This document shows, piece by piece, positions 50,054 through 60,233 of a stretch of 64,000 bases of DNA. The stretch spans positions 290,069-354,068 of the forward strand of contig UESW01004258.1 of assembly GCA_900491605.1 (NCBI GenBank), read 5' to 3'. The notes beneath the pieces were generated by a model. That model had not been told where the DNA came from. It saw nothing but the letters and a program-made list of their open reading frames with translations, and ran no database searches. The translations under genes were made by a program, and so were the position numbers. Each line of letters starts with the position of its first letter. Position 1 is the first letter of the stretch. Source of the stretch: Calamus simplicifolius (taxonomy: Eukaryota > Streptophyta > Magnoliopsida > Arecales > Arecaceae).

Positions 50054-50757
50054 AAACAAAGTAGGTTCGATATCAAAATATTTTGTTTCATATGTTAAAA
50101 TAAAATATAATCTGAAATGAAATTAATAACTTTGTTCATGCCTCTTGACCTTGCCACTCGCCAAAGATTCATAGATGAGGAAGTCCCATCCATTAACAAC
50201 ACCTTCCAACAACCTCACGCCGTACGTCCAAAGATCCATAACTCCGACCAAGGCTTTAGATAGGATCTAATTACTGATGATATAAATCCAAACCATATTT
50301 TCAATATAAACAGAGAGTCTCGGCACTTACCTGGCAGCTGTCCAATGATCAACGGCGGTGATTAGCGACTTCAGAAGATCCTCCAAGCCCCGACGAAGCT
50401 TCCTTGCTCATCAAATGCTCTGATTGGTGCCCCTGTCAATCGAATTAATCGGCAATAGAGTGGAATAAAGGATTACAAACCACAACCAACCAGACGCAAG
50501 AATACAGGGATTAAACCGTCAGAACAACTAGCATCTTCACTAAAAATTTCAAGCAATAATAAAGAACCAGATCTCTCGACAGAATCTACTGATAATTAAG
50601 ATTCGTTTGAAAAAAAAAAATAGCAAATTTCCCAAAACAACCAACCCAATATTTCAAACAAAAGAACACAGACCCTAACAGGAATTACCCATATTCAAGA
50701 AATCCAACAGCTCAAAAACTTGGAGGGAGAAGAGAAAAGGAAAGGAGAAGAACCAAC

Positions 50758-50943
50758 CTTGGCGATGAGGTACTCGAGGACAGCAGCGAGGTACACTGGA
50801 GCACCCATGCTGACGCGCTCCGTGTACTTTCCAGCCTTGAGGAAGCGGGCTATATGGCTAATGGGGAACTGGAGTATGGCCTTGCTACTCCTCGACGTGG
50901 CCTTCTTCGAATCGGACGAAAGCGTATTCCCTCTGCTCACCAT
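50758..50943 (-). pseudogene. Captured histone H2A first exon
   Basis: Sixty-two codons from ATG at 50943, running from MVSRGNTLSSDSKKATSRSS through KAILQFPISHIARFLKAGKY to GAPVYLAAVLEYLIAK, matching plant H2A from its N-tail through helix alpha-2. It then stops at AAG|GTTGG, exactly where plant H2A genes often have their intron. Upstream is a CT-rich leader like a 5' UTR. The second exon (acidic patch, docking domain) is not found in the element. Changes at positions normally fixed in H2A (GLQFPVGRI to AILQFPISHI, GAGAP to SMGAP) suggest decay after capture. It cannot make a full histone. Confidence 0.9.
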
Positions 50944-51001
50944 TGTTGCAAGCAAGCAGCCGTAACCTAACCCCAAGAACGAGAGAGAGAGAGAGCGAAC
51001 C

Positions 51002-51124
51002 GTAGGGGTGGAGGTCACTTTGGCGGCCACGGTCGTTGCCGGAGCAGCCATTAGGGCGGAGGTCGCCCAGATGGTCGTCGTAGTCGCTGCTGGAGGCCCA
51101 GTAAGCCCAGGAAAAATCATCCAT
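51002..51124 (-). pseudogene. Second captured fragment, start-codon exon of unknown gene
   Basis: Reads MDDFSWAYWASSSDYDDHLG... in a GC-rich stretch directly above the H2A leader, with a plant-like start context (GCC ATG G). The composition looks coding, but I recognise no family. It joins the H2A leader within about 60 bp, so cargo from two sources is likely. Confidence 0.4.
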
Positions 51125-51201
51125 GGCAGAGGAGAGGGAGGGGGCGTATTTATTTCTATTCCTATCTTTCGAAATTTTTTTGGCGGTTACGTGAAAATTA
51201 A

Positions 51202-51535
51202 GGTAGTGTTTGAAATAGGGGATAAGAGAAGATATCCTCTCTTATTCCCAAAAGCCATAACTATAAGGGATAGTTGGGAATAAAGTTAACCAAAGGGATA
51301 ATCCATGGTTAACCATGATTAACCATGGGATATCCCCTCAATTTATTCCCTATAAAATGCAGGAATAGCTGGTTATCCCTTCAAATAAGAGTAAAAAAAG
51401 TTATCCTATAGATTTACCTTTTTGCATTTGATATGATCAATGAGATAGCCAAGGAATATTCCTAAGGATAGCCAGGGGACAAACTCTATCCCGTACACTT
51501 ATCCATGGATAACATTTTTTCTATCAAACACTACC
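51202..51535. mobile_element. Tourist-like MITE nested in the CACTA element, 334 bp
   Basis: GGTAGTGTTTGA at the left and TCAAACACTACC at the right are perfect inverted ends flanked by TAA on both sides (51199-51201, 51536-51538). The interior TTATCCC/GGGATAA motifs match the pair at 46174-46700. Confidence 0.88.
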
Positions 51536-51880
51536 TAAAATAGAAGTCCAATCCCGCCATCCCGAGTATAAAAATATGATGCCAATGCTAAAAATATCGA
51601 AGTCCCATAGAAAAATACGATGCCGACGCTTTTTAGGATCGGCATAAAAAATATGATGCCGATGCTAATAAACGTTGGCATCCCATGATTTAAAATTATG
51701 ATCAGAAATCGAGCACTCGATGCTATAAAGCGAAGCGTCGACATCAGAAATCGAACGCTCAATGTTATAAAGCGTCGTTAAAACTTATTATCTTTCAATG
51801 CTTTACAAAAGCATCAGCATGATTCAAAAAAAAAAAAAAAAAACCTTATTATCTATCTTTTTTTTTTTTTTGTAGTGATC

Positions 51881-52266
51881 TATTTTATATAAAGAGATAT
51901 GTAATTAATGTACGCTAACTTAGAACTTTTAGTCTATACTCTATGCACTTCGTTATCAAACTTTTTCTCAAAGTTTATTTTAGTTTTTAAATTTTAGTTA
52001 TTACAGTTTGTTCTCTTATACTTTAAGAATGTTACATTTTTTATATTTAATTATATAAAAACTTAGTTAAATACCTAATATATTATTTTAACATGAATAC
52101 TTGGCTAATAAACAAATTGAAGCTTCGGATGTTCTATTAATTTTAGAAATAAATTATCTTAAAATACTTAAAATATGAAAGGTTAAATTAATCTTAGAAA
52201 TAAATTATCTTTAAAATATGAAAGGTTAAATAGCAAATATTGAAAGTCAAGAGAATATTTTGTTTG
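51881..52266. other. AT-rich spacer with a short tandem duplication
   Basis: No gene. TTAATYTTAGAAATAAATTATCTT occurs twice (about 52138 and 52191) together with AAAATATGAAAGGTTAAAT. Confidence 0.5.
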
Positions 52267-52279
52267 AAAGCTTTATATT

Positions 52280-52869
52280 ACCGCTCAAGCGGTAGCTCGG
52301 TTGATTCGACGCTGCTCCTTACTATTGGTGCTGGTTCGAAGAATGATTCCGCAAATGATTCGATTAAATCATAGTTTAACTGTGAGCTCATAAAAACTGT
52401 GGGTGAATGAGATGTCAAGGGGGTTTTTCAATCTTCAGGTATTTGGGTGGTGTCAGGTTAACGTACTCATTGCAAGATGGAACATTATTTGGCAGGGAGG
52501 GGGCTTTGGAGAGAGCTACACCTGAATTTCAAATACTAATATCCATAGTTGTCAGACCCGGTCCGGACATTGATCCGGCCAAGGGCTCGGGTCACCGAGT
52601 CACTGGTTCAACCGTTGGGTCACTGGTTCAACCATTGATCAATTATAGGTTAACATGATAATAAAACCCGTGACCCGAACCGGTTCGGGTTGGATTGATC
52701 GGTTCATGGGTGAACCGAATGGGTTGACCGGGTTATTCTAGGTCACTTACACATTCGGTTTTATATTGAAACCGGACCGGCTTGGCATTCGGGTCCCGGT
52801 TCAACCGGCCGGTTCGATCCGGTTCTGACAACTATGCTAATATCCCACTTCCCTTTTCTGTACCAAAAA
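52280..52869 (+). mobile_element. tRNA-derived SINE split by a MITE
   Basis: Begins ACCGCTCAAGCGGTAGCTCGG, with a tRNA-like A box (GGTAGCTCGGTTGATTCGACG) and B box (GGTTCGAAGAATG), and ends TTCTGTACCAAAAAAA. It is flanked by AAAGCTTTATATT at 52267-52279 and again at 52870-52882, a 13-bp target duplication typical of LINE-driven insertion. Without the MITE at 52545-52836 it would be about 300 bp. Confidence 0.8.
52545..52836. mobile_element. MULE-like MITE inside the SINE, 292 bp
   Basis: The ends ATAGTTGTCAGACCCGG and CCGGTTCTGACAACTATG are inverted repeats, flanked by the perfect 9-bp duplication CTAATATCC (52536-52544 and 52837-52845). GC-rich interior with many CCGGTTC/GAACCGG palindromes. 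Nine-base duplications fit Mutator-type elements. Confidence 0.85.
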
Positions 52870-52900
52870 AAAGCTTTATATTTATTTTTTTAATACTATT

Positions 52901-54022
52901 TGTTGGGTAAATGGGCTAATAGACTTGAATGCCCTAATGGGCCTTGAAAGCCCATTACCTCCTCCTTGTGTGTGAATGAGAAATTGTGAGGACATTTAGT
53001 CCCACATCAAAAAAATCAAGGAAGGTTCACTTATATGGAAACCTCTTCCTTGAAGCTTAAGTTTCTTAACTCACTATAAGTGGAGAGCTTGAGGATACGC
53101 ATCACCTCTGCACATGCGCATATGCGAAGGGCGCAATGAGCACTTTATAGATGCACTTCGCATCATCATGAGGAGCTTGAGGGGCTTTTAAATTTTTTCT
53201 TAATCATGAGGATCTGACGGTGGAAACTGATCAGATTAAGATGAGGGGCTAAGATCAAACGATGGACTGATATGATTGGAAATAGTGGTGTTGATCGGCT
53301 GATCATGGCTTGGATTGATCGCAGCCATTGATGAAAAGACCGTTGATCATCGGTTAACCGATCAATAGGACCGTTGGTGATAAGATACGTACAGATCATA
53401 GATCGACGCATCAAGATATGCGTCGATCGCATGATAGCCTATTAAGGCTTCCGATAAGCGCATCGATCACATGATCTTCAGATGACGGTTTCAATCGGCG
53501 TATCAATTAGGCTTCGAAGAGGCTGGCCGATCACGTGATCTGCGTATCAGGACTTCAAAAAGGCGGATCAATCGCGTGATCTTTAGATCACGACTGTAAA
53601 TCGACTTATCCCATCACGAAAAGGCTTATTGATCAGACCATTGATCGCATCCGATCAGATCTAACGATGCAGATCAAATCCGTAGGGTTGCTTCCAAAGG
53701 GCACCTAAAACCTATAAATAAGACCCTAGACCCTTGCATTTTCATCCAATCCGAATCAATCCTAGTCTTTTTCTCTCTTAGGCATTTGCATACTCTCCTA
53801 AGGGTAGTATAGAAATAGTGCATTAAAAAGAAAAAAGCATTATTGGTTTGATATTTTTGGTGAATTGTAGTGCTGCTTTCATCGAAAGAAGACTGTTGTA
53901 TCCTGGAAGACAATCGTCATACTGATCGTAAGCACCGTTGCGAAATAAAATTATCTTAAGGACATAGAGTATAACTCTAGACTCAGTCTTATCTATTAGG
54001 TAGCCACTATTTGTAACCAACA
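52901..54022 (+). repeat. 5' LTR (1122 bp)
   Basis: TGTTGGGTAAATGGGC to GTAACCAACA. Contains several GATCA-rich palindromic stretches (53220-53650) and a TATA box at 53713-53720. Confidence 0.92.
53713..53720 (+). promoter_or_regulatory. TATA box of the 5' LTR
   Basis: TATAAATA in the context CACCTAAAACC-TATAAATA, also conserved in the other two LTRs (6846, 59465). Confidence 0.65.
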
Positions 54023-54084
54023 ATCTTAAGATAATTTTCTGCTACCATGAAAGTGCTGCTGCTGATGGCTACAATGACACATCC

Positions 54085-54838
54085 GTTCAAGCCGAGAGAT
54101 CAGAGAAATTCTCTGACACGAACTTCAAGAGGTGGCAATAGAAGATGTTATTCTACCTCATAACTCTGAATCTTGTCAGAGTACTGAATGAAGATCCATC
54201 AGTCCTGAAAGAAGGAGAGACCGACAAGCAAGTGATTGCTGCGGTGGAGGCATGGAAGCATTCAGACCTCCTTTGTCAGAACTACATCCTAAATGGTCTG
54301 GATAATACCCTATACAATATGTACAACAGTATTGCTACAGCCAAAAAGCTATGGGCATCCTTGGATAAAAAGTACAAGATAAAGGATGCTGGACATAAAG
54401 AAGTTTGTGGTTGAAAGATTCTTATACTACAAAATGGTCAACCACAAAACTATTATGGAGCAAGTCCAAAAGCTCCAGATCATCCTACATGAGATACATG
54501 CAGAGAGAATGTCTCTCAGTGAGTCATTTCAGGTAGCTGCCATCATAGAGAAGCTACCACTATTATGGAAAGACTTCAAGAACTACCTAAAGCATAAGCA
54601 AAAGAAGATGGGACTTGAAGATCTAATTATCCGTCTGAGGATCGAGAAAGATAATAAGAGCCAAGATAAGAAGATAGGAGGACAACCTGCTGAGCCTAAG
54701 GCCAACCTCATAGAAAGAAGAAAGAAACGCAAGTTACCAAGCAAAGGCTTTAAACAGAAGAAGGGCAATCCAAAGAAATATAAGTTCAAGGGAAAGTGCT
54801 TTGTCTATGGAAAGCAAGGACATAAATCCAAGGACTGA
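54085..54838 (+). pseudogene. copia Gag of the 52901 element, broken
   Basis: Homology begins near EKFSDTNFKRWQ and is cut by an in-frame stop at about 54139, then continues LITLNLVRVLNEDPS, shifts frame near 54395 and continues FVVERFLYYKMVNHK. The zinc knuckle at 54797-54838 is damaged twice: the second cysteine is tyrosine (CFVYGKQGH) and the last is a stop codon. Nucleocapsid function is therefore lost. Confidence 0.88.
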
Positions 54839-54939
54839 CGTTTCAAGGATAAAGAAAAGAAAGAGGTCAACATTACTAAAACCCTATCCCAAGAAGTATC
54901 CAAGATGATGCTGTCGGCTATTGTGTTTGAAGCAAATAT

Positions 54940-56560
54940 GGTTGACCAAGTTAATAAGTGGTACATAGACACTGGAGCTACCAAACATGTCTGCTTTGAT
55001 AAGTATGTTCTCATCATATACTCCTATCAATGGTAGAAATCTGGTCATGGGTAACTCCGCTACATCCAAGATAAAAGGACTTGGCCGCATTATTTTGAAG
55101 ATGACATATGGCAAGGAGCTTCTACTTAACGATGCGTTATATGTCCCTAACATTCGAAAGAATCTTATATCATGCTCCCTCTTAAGCAAACATGGCTTTA
55201 GAATGGTTTCTGAGTCTGATAAATTTATACTTACTAAGGGGTATATTTATTGGAATGAGTTACTTAAATAATGGATTATTCAAGGTTAATGTAATGATTG
55301 TACATAAAAATCTTGAAATAAATAAAGCTTCTTCTTCTGCTTATATGGTTGATTCTTCTGGTTTATGGCATGATAGATTAGGACATGTAAATTTTAATTC
55401 ATTACAAAAATTAATAAAATTAGAATTATTACCTAATTATGAAATTGATCCATATTACAAATGTGAAGTGTGTGTTGAAGCTAAGTTAGCGAAAACATAA
55501 TTTCCTTCAGTAGAAAGAAATACTAAACCTTTTGACTTAATTCATAGTGATCTATGTGACTTAAAGTCAGTTCAAACTCAAGGAGGTAAAAAATATTTTA
55601 TAACATTTATTGATGATTCAACAAGATATTGCTATGTGTATCTACTAAAGTCTAAAGACGAGGCTTTAGAAATGTTTAAATGTTATAAGAATAAAGTTAA
55701 AAATTAACTTGGTAAAAAGATTAAGGCCATAAAAAGATTAATTTTCAACTTTATAAGAATAAAGTTGAAAATTAACTTGGTAAAAAGATTAAGGCCATAG
55801 GAGTGATAGAGGTGGAGAATACGATGCACCTTTTGACGAATTCTGTCAAGAGCATGACATTATTCATCAAACAACGGCTCCTTATTCGCCTCAATCTAAT
55901 GGAATTGTGGAACGCAAAAACTGCACATTAAAAGAAATGATGAATGCTATGTTTATAAATTTGGGTACACCATAAAATTTATGGAGAGAAGCAATTCTCT
56001 TAGCAAATCATATTCTTAATAAGATATCTCTTAAGAAGAAGGATGTTACTCCATATGAGTTATGAAAAGGAAGAAGCATTCTTACAATTACTTAAGAGTA
56101 TGGGGGTGTCTAGCTAAAGTAGCTATTTCGGATCCCAAAAAGGTCAAATAGGACCTAAAACTGTTGATTGTATATTTATCGGTTATACACATAATAGTAG
56201 TGCATATCGCTTTCTTGTGTATAAATCAGATATATCTGATATACAGAAAAATACAATCATGGAATCAAGAAATGCATCATTCTTTGAAGATATATTTACA
56301 AGCAAAGGAGAATTAGAAAAAAGTTCAAATAAAAGAACTTATGATAATATTGCAAGTAGTAGTCTTCAGAAAGAATAGCCTGAAGATGAACCCAGACGCA
56401 GTAAAAGACCAAAAGTTGTAAAGTCCTTTGGTCCTGATTATGTAACTTATATGTTACAAGATGAACCTCAGACATTCAAAGAGGCAATGTTTAATCCAAA
56501 AGCATCCTTTTGGAAAGAAGCTGTTAATAGTGAAATTGAGTCCATCATGCATAATCATAC
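54940..56560 (+). pseudogene. copia protease and integrase of the 52901 element, broken
   Basis: The protease motif WYIDTGATKHVC is at 54959-54994. The integrase zinc motif (DRLGHVN, CEVCVEAK) is at about 55370-55490, ended by a stop. The core is recognisable in pieces (HSDLCD, FIDDSTRYCYVYL, SPQSNGIVERKN near 55890) with stops near 55705, 55974 and 56065. A 48-bp segment is present twice at 55683-55730 and 55751-55798 with one mismatch, and it destroys the core's central part. Confidence 0.88.
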
Positions 56561-58012
56561 CTGAAAGTTGGTAGACTTACCATCTAGTATGAAACCTCTA
56601 GGGTGCAAGTGGATTTTTAAGAAAAAGCTAAAGGCTGATGGATCAATTGGCAAGTATAAAGCCAGATTAGTGGCTAAGGGCTTCTAACAAAAAGAAGGTA
56701 TAGACTTCTTTGATATCTATTCACCAGTAAGTAGAATAACATCTATAAGAATGTTTATCGCTTTTGCAGCCATTGACAATCTTTAAATTCATCAAATGGA
56801 TGTTAAAACTGTTTTTATGAATGGTGAATTAGATGAAGAAATATATATGGAATAGCCTGAAGGATTTGTTGTTCCTGGACAAGAAAAGAAGGTGTGCATA
56901 CTTGTTAAATCCTTATATGGATTAAAGCAAGCACCTAAGCACTGGCATATAAAATTTGATAATATCATGTTATCAAATGGATTCAAAATAAATGAATGTG
57001 AAAAATGTATATATACCAAAACCCTGCCTGAAGGGTATGTCATAATCTGCTTATATGTAGCCTTGTTAATCATTGGTAGCAATACTGAAATGATTAAACA
57101 GACAAAAAAAATGTTGATCAAACATTTTGACATGAAAAATATGAGTGTTGCAGATGTTATACTAGGGATTCAAATCACTAGAACATCTGAAGAAATAATA
57201 TTATCTCAATCTCATTATATTAAGAAAATATTAAATAAGTTTAAAAAGTACGATACTAGCCCGGTGAAACACATGTAGATGTTAATCTACATTTGGCTAA
57301 GTATATTGGAGAACCCACATCTTAGTTGGAATATTCACGTATAATTGGCAGTTTAATGTATGTCATGAATTGCACTCGTTCTGACATAGCATATGCGATC
57401 AATAAGTTGAGCAGATTCACAAGTAATCTAAGTCCAAATCATTGGATAGCTCTAATAAGGGTATTAAGATATCTGCGATACACCCTAAGTTATGGATTAC
57501 ATTATTCAAGATATTCAGCTGTACTAGAAGGATACAGTGATGCAAATTGGATATCTAATACAGAAGATACTAAATTCACAAGTGGATATGTATTTACCTT
57601 AGGAAAAGGTGTTTTGTCATGAAAATCTTCTAAGCAAACATGTATAGCTCGATTCACTATGGAATCTGAGTTTATTGCTTTAGAAAAGGCTGCTGAAGAA
57701 GTAGAATGGCTTCGAAACCTTTTAGAAGATATTCCATATTGGCCAAAGCTTGTGTCTGCAATATGCATACATTATGATAGTCAATCGGCAATTTTCATAG
57801 CACACAACAAGATGTATAATGGTAAGTCTAGACGTATACGTCACAGACATAATACCATTAAGCAGTTACTTGAAATTGGTGTAATTTCTATTGACTATAT
57901 TCAGTCAAAGAAAAACTTAGCGAATCCATTAACAAAGGGGTTACCAAGAGATCAAGTAAACTGTTTATCGAGGGGAATAGGTTTAAAACCTATAACTGAA
58001 AAATCTTCCTAG
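56560..58012 (+). pseudogene. copia reverse transcriptase and RNase H of the 52901 element, broken
   Basis: RT begins GCKWIFKKKLKADG (about 56601) with stops near 56686, 56787 and 56853. The catalytic Tyr-Val-Asp-Asp is Tyr-Val-Ala-Leu (57053-57064), so both metal-binding aspartates are gone. RNase H follows with YSDANW, TSGYVFTLGKG, a stop near 57620, then MESEFIALEKAAEE, and ends DYIQSKKNLANPLTKGL with a stop near 58010. The element cannot reverse-transcribe itself. Confidence 0.9.
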
Positions 58013-58628
58013 TGGATACCCAACCTAGCTGACTGGAGATCCCAAGATCTAGGTTCAAAAGGGACAACTAAATTATGAAGAGACTTGCATAGCACTAAGG
58101 ATGTCCAATCATACTTATTCCTATAATAATTGGTGCTACCTACTAAAGGTACTAGGATAAGCATTACTTTTAATGATTCTTATGACATGAACATTCATAT
58201 GGGGTATAGCAGGATACTCTTAATAAGAATCACCTATGTGAGTGTGAACTGAGCCAATTCTATGAGAATTTTAAGGTTTAATTCTCTAAAGCACTCATGA
58301 AACTAGGAGATGTTCGGGGCCAAAATGAACACAACCATGAGAACCAAAAGAATGCTCGGAAAAAAGTTGCGTGATTGTTATTGTTTAGTTTACACAGAAC
58401 ACTGAAAAGTTCAAGACATCATGTTTACTTTTTATCAAGTAAACTCGATAACAACTCACTAAGGAAGATTCAAAGCCACAAGCTACCTATCCCGATACAA
58501 CTTTATCCCATTATACTCTCTTTAGTGTATGTATATTCATTTGCATTAAAATCCTTTTATGTGGGGGTTTGCCTTTGCTGATCTTTGATAATCTTTGATA
58601 TAAGTCCAGTTTTCATTCATGTGGGGAT

Positions 58629-59745
58629 TGTTGGGTAAATGGGCTAATAGGCCTGAATACCCTAATGGGCCTTGAAAGCCCATTACATTCTCCTTGTGCG
58701 TGAATGAAAAATTGTGAGGTCATTTAGTCCCACATCGAAAAAATCAAGAAAGAAAGGTTCACTTATATGGAAACCTCTTCCTTGAAGCTTAAGTTCTTTA
58801 GGCTCACCATAAGTGGATGCGCATGCGCGTGTGCGAAGGGCGCAATGGGCGCTTTGTAAGCGCACTTTGCACTTCGCATCATTTTAAAGGGCTTTTAAAT
58901 TTTTCTTGATCATGAGGATCCGACGGTAGCTTGAGAGGCTTTTAAATTTTTCCTTGATTATGAGGATCCGATGGTCGAGACTGATCGAATTAAGATGAGG
59001 AGCTGAGATCAAATGACGGACCGATGTCATTGAAAATAGCGGTGTTGATCGGCTGATCATGGCTTGGATTGATCGCGGCCATTGATGAAATGACCGTTGA
59101 CCATCGGTTGACCGATCAATAGGATCGTTGGTGATAAGATACGTACAGATCATAGATCGATGCATCAAGATACACGTCGATCGCATGATAGCCTATTTAG
59201 GCTTCCAAGAAGCGCGTCGATCACGTGATCTTCATATCACAGTTTTAGATCGACGTATCAAGGCTTCGAAGAGGTAGGCCGATCGCGTGATCTGCGTATC
59301 AGGACTTTGAAAAGGCAGATTGATCGCGTGATCTTTAGATCACGACCGTAAATCGACTTATCCCATCACGAAAAGGCTTATTGATCGGATCGTTGATCGC
59401 ATCCGATCAGATTTAACTGTGCATATCAAATCCCTAGGGTTGCTTCCAAAGGGCACCTAAGACCTATAAATAGGACCCTAGACCCTTGCATTTTCATTCA
59501 ATCCGAATCAATCCTAGCTTTTTTTTTTTCTCTTAGGTATTTGCATACTCTCCTGAGGGTAGTATAGTAATAGTGCATTAAAAAGAGAAGCATTCTTGAT
59601 TCAATATTTTTTGATAAATTGTAATATCGTTTTCATCAAAAGAAGACTGTTGTATGCTGCCAGACAATCGTTATACTGACTGTAAGGACGAAATTGTCTT
59701 AAGATCATAAAGTATAATTTTAGACTCAGTCTTATCTTATAGGTA
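58629..59745 (+). repeat. 3' LTR, truncated at its right end
   Basis: Starts TGTTGGGTAAATGGGC. Compared with the 5' LTR it has an extra copy of a stretch of about 38 bp (GGCTTTTAAATTTTTC...GAGGATCCGA at 58889 and 58937) and lacks the last roughly 20 bp including CCAACA. TATAAATA is at 59465-59472. The many base differences from the 5' LTR suggest an old insertion. Confidence 0.88.
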
Positions 59746-60174
59746 CGAGAGTGATTAGATATAAAATACTAATATCCAGTGATATAAAACGCATGGACCC
59801 AAAAGAGGGTGCTTCATTTCTTTTCCTAATCAACGTCAGCGTCTTTTCCTGAGACTGGGGACCAGAGGTTAACGGCATTCATTTGGGGAAGAAAATTAAT
59901 GAAGCACCATGCCGAGGATTAGGACGCCAGATTTCAAATCAACCTCTACCCATGGTCCTCCCAACAACTGGTCTCCGTTTACACTTTCCACCAGCTGATG
60001 CCAGCCTGGATAAAACCTTATCCCCTCCCGGACCAACTTGAGGACCGGTTCTTCTTCCTCAAAATATCCAGCCACTTTCTCGTGAAATCAAAGCCATCAA
60101 AGAATGCGACATCTCAAGCTACGGTGCACGGCACGGTAACATCTGCATACATACATGGAAACATCTTCCGAGCC
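59746..60174. other. Promoter-proximal region of the peroxidase gene
   Basis: No ORF of note. Becomes less AT-rich toward the gene; upstream control sequences are presumably here, but no specific site is supported beyond the TATA box. Confidence 0.4.
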
Positions 60175-60181
60175 TATAAAA
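60175..60181 (+). promoter_or_regulatory. TATA box of the peroxidase gene
   Basis: TATAAAA in GAGCCTATAAAAGCTC, 59 bp upstream of the start codon, placing transcription start near 60205. Confidence 0.7.
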
Positions 60182-60233
60182 GCTCTCGGCCCACCGGTGC
60201 CTCTTGCCACTCACTCAGTACACAGAAGCCACC

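Larger units (their letters stand above)
49370..51877. mobile_element. Gene-capturing non-autonomous CACTA transposon, 2508 bp
   Basis: The left terminus CACTACAATAAATTTTCG and right terminus TTTTTTTGTAGTG (reverse CACTACAAAAA) are flanked by a perfect 3-bp duplication ATC (49367-49369, 51878-51880). Subterminal repeats of the AGCGTCGGCATCATATTTTT type fill 51560-51810, with AAAGCATTAAAAA types at 49400-49560, shared with the element at 12567-13830. Inside are a histone H2A exon, a second gene fragment, an AT microsatellite and a Tourist-like MITE. No transposase is present, so mobility would depend on an autonomous relative elsewhere. Confidence 0.9.
52901..59745 (+). mobile_element. Full-length but inactive Ty1/copia retrotransposon
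   Basis: Two LTRs (52901-54022 and 58629-about 59745) enclose Gag, protease, integrase, RT and RNase H in copia order. The 5' LTR has perfect TGTTGG...CCAACA ends; the 3' LTR keeps TGTTGG but lacks about the last 20 bp. A polypurine stretch TGTGGGGA precedes the 3' LTR. Stop codons, frameshifts and lost catalytic residues occur throughout. No initiator-Met tRNA type primer site was seen after the 5' LTR. The solo LTR at 6209-7172 belongs to the same family. Confidence 0.93.

Noticed and set aside
50140..50440. Minus-strand strings such as DLWTYGVRLLE and LRRGLEDLLKSLITAVDHW inside the CACTA element, faintly kinase-like
   Set aside because: Too short and without kinase catalytic motifs; may be further captured exons but cannot be named.
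52531..59778. A perfect 15-bp match AAATACTAATATCCA at 52531 and 59764 that could be read as a target duplication of a 7.2-kb insertion
   Set aside because: The left copy is inside the SINE and is already explained by the SINE plus the MITE's CTAATATCC duplication; the copia LTR starts at 52901, not here. Most likely chance in AT-rich DNA.
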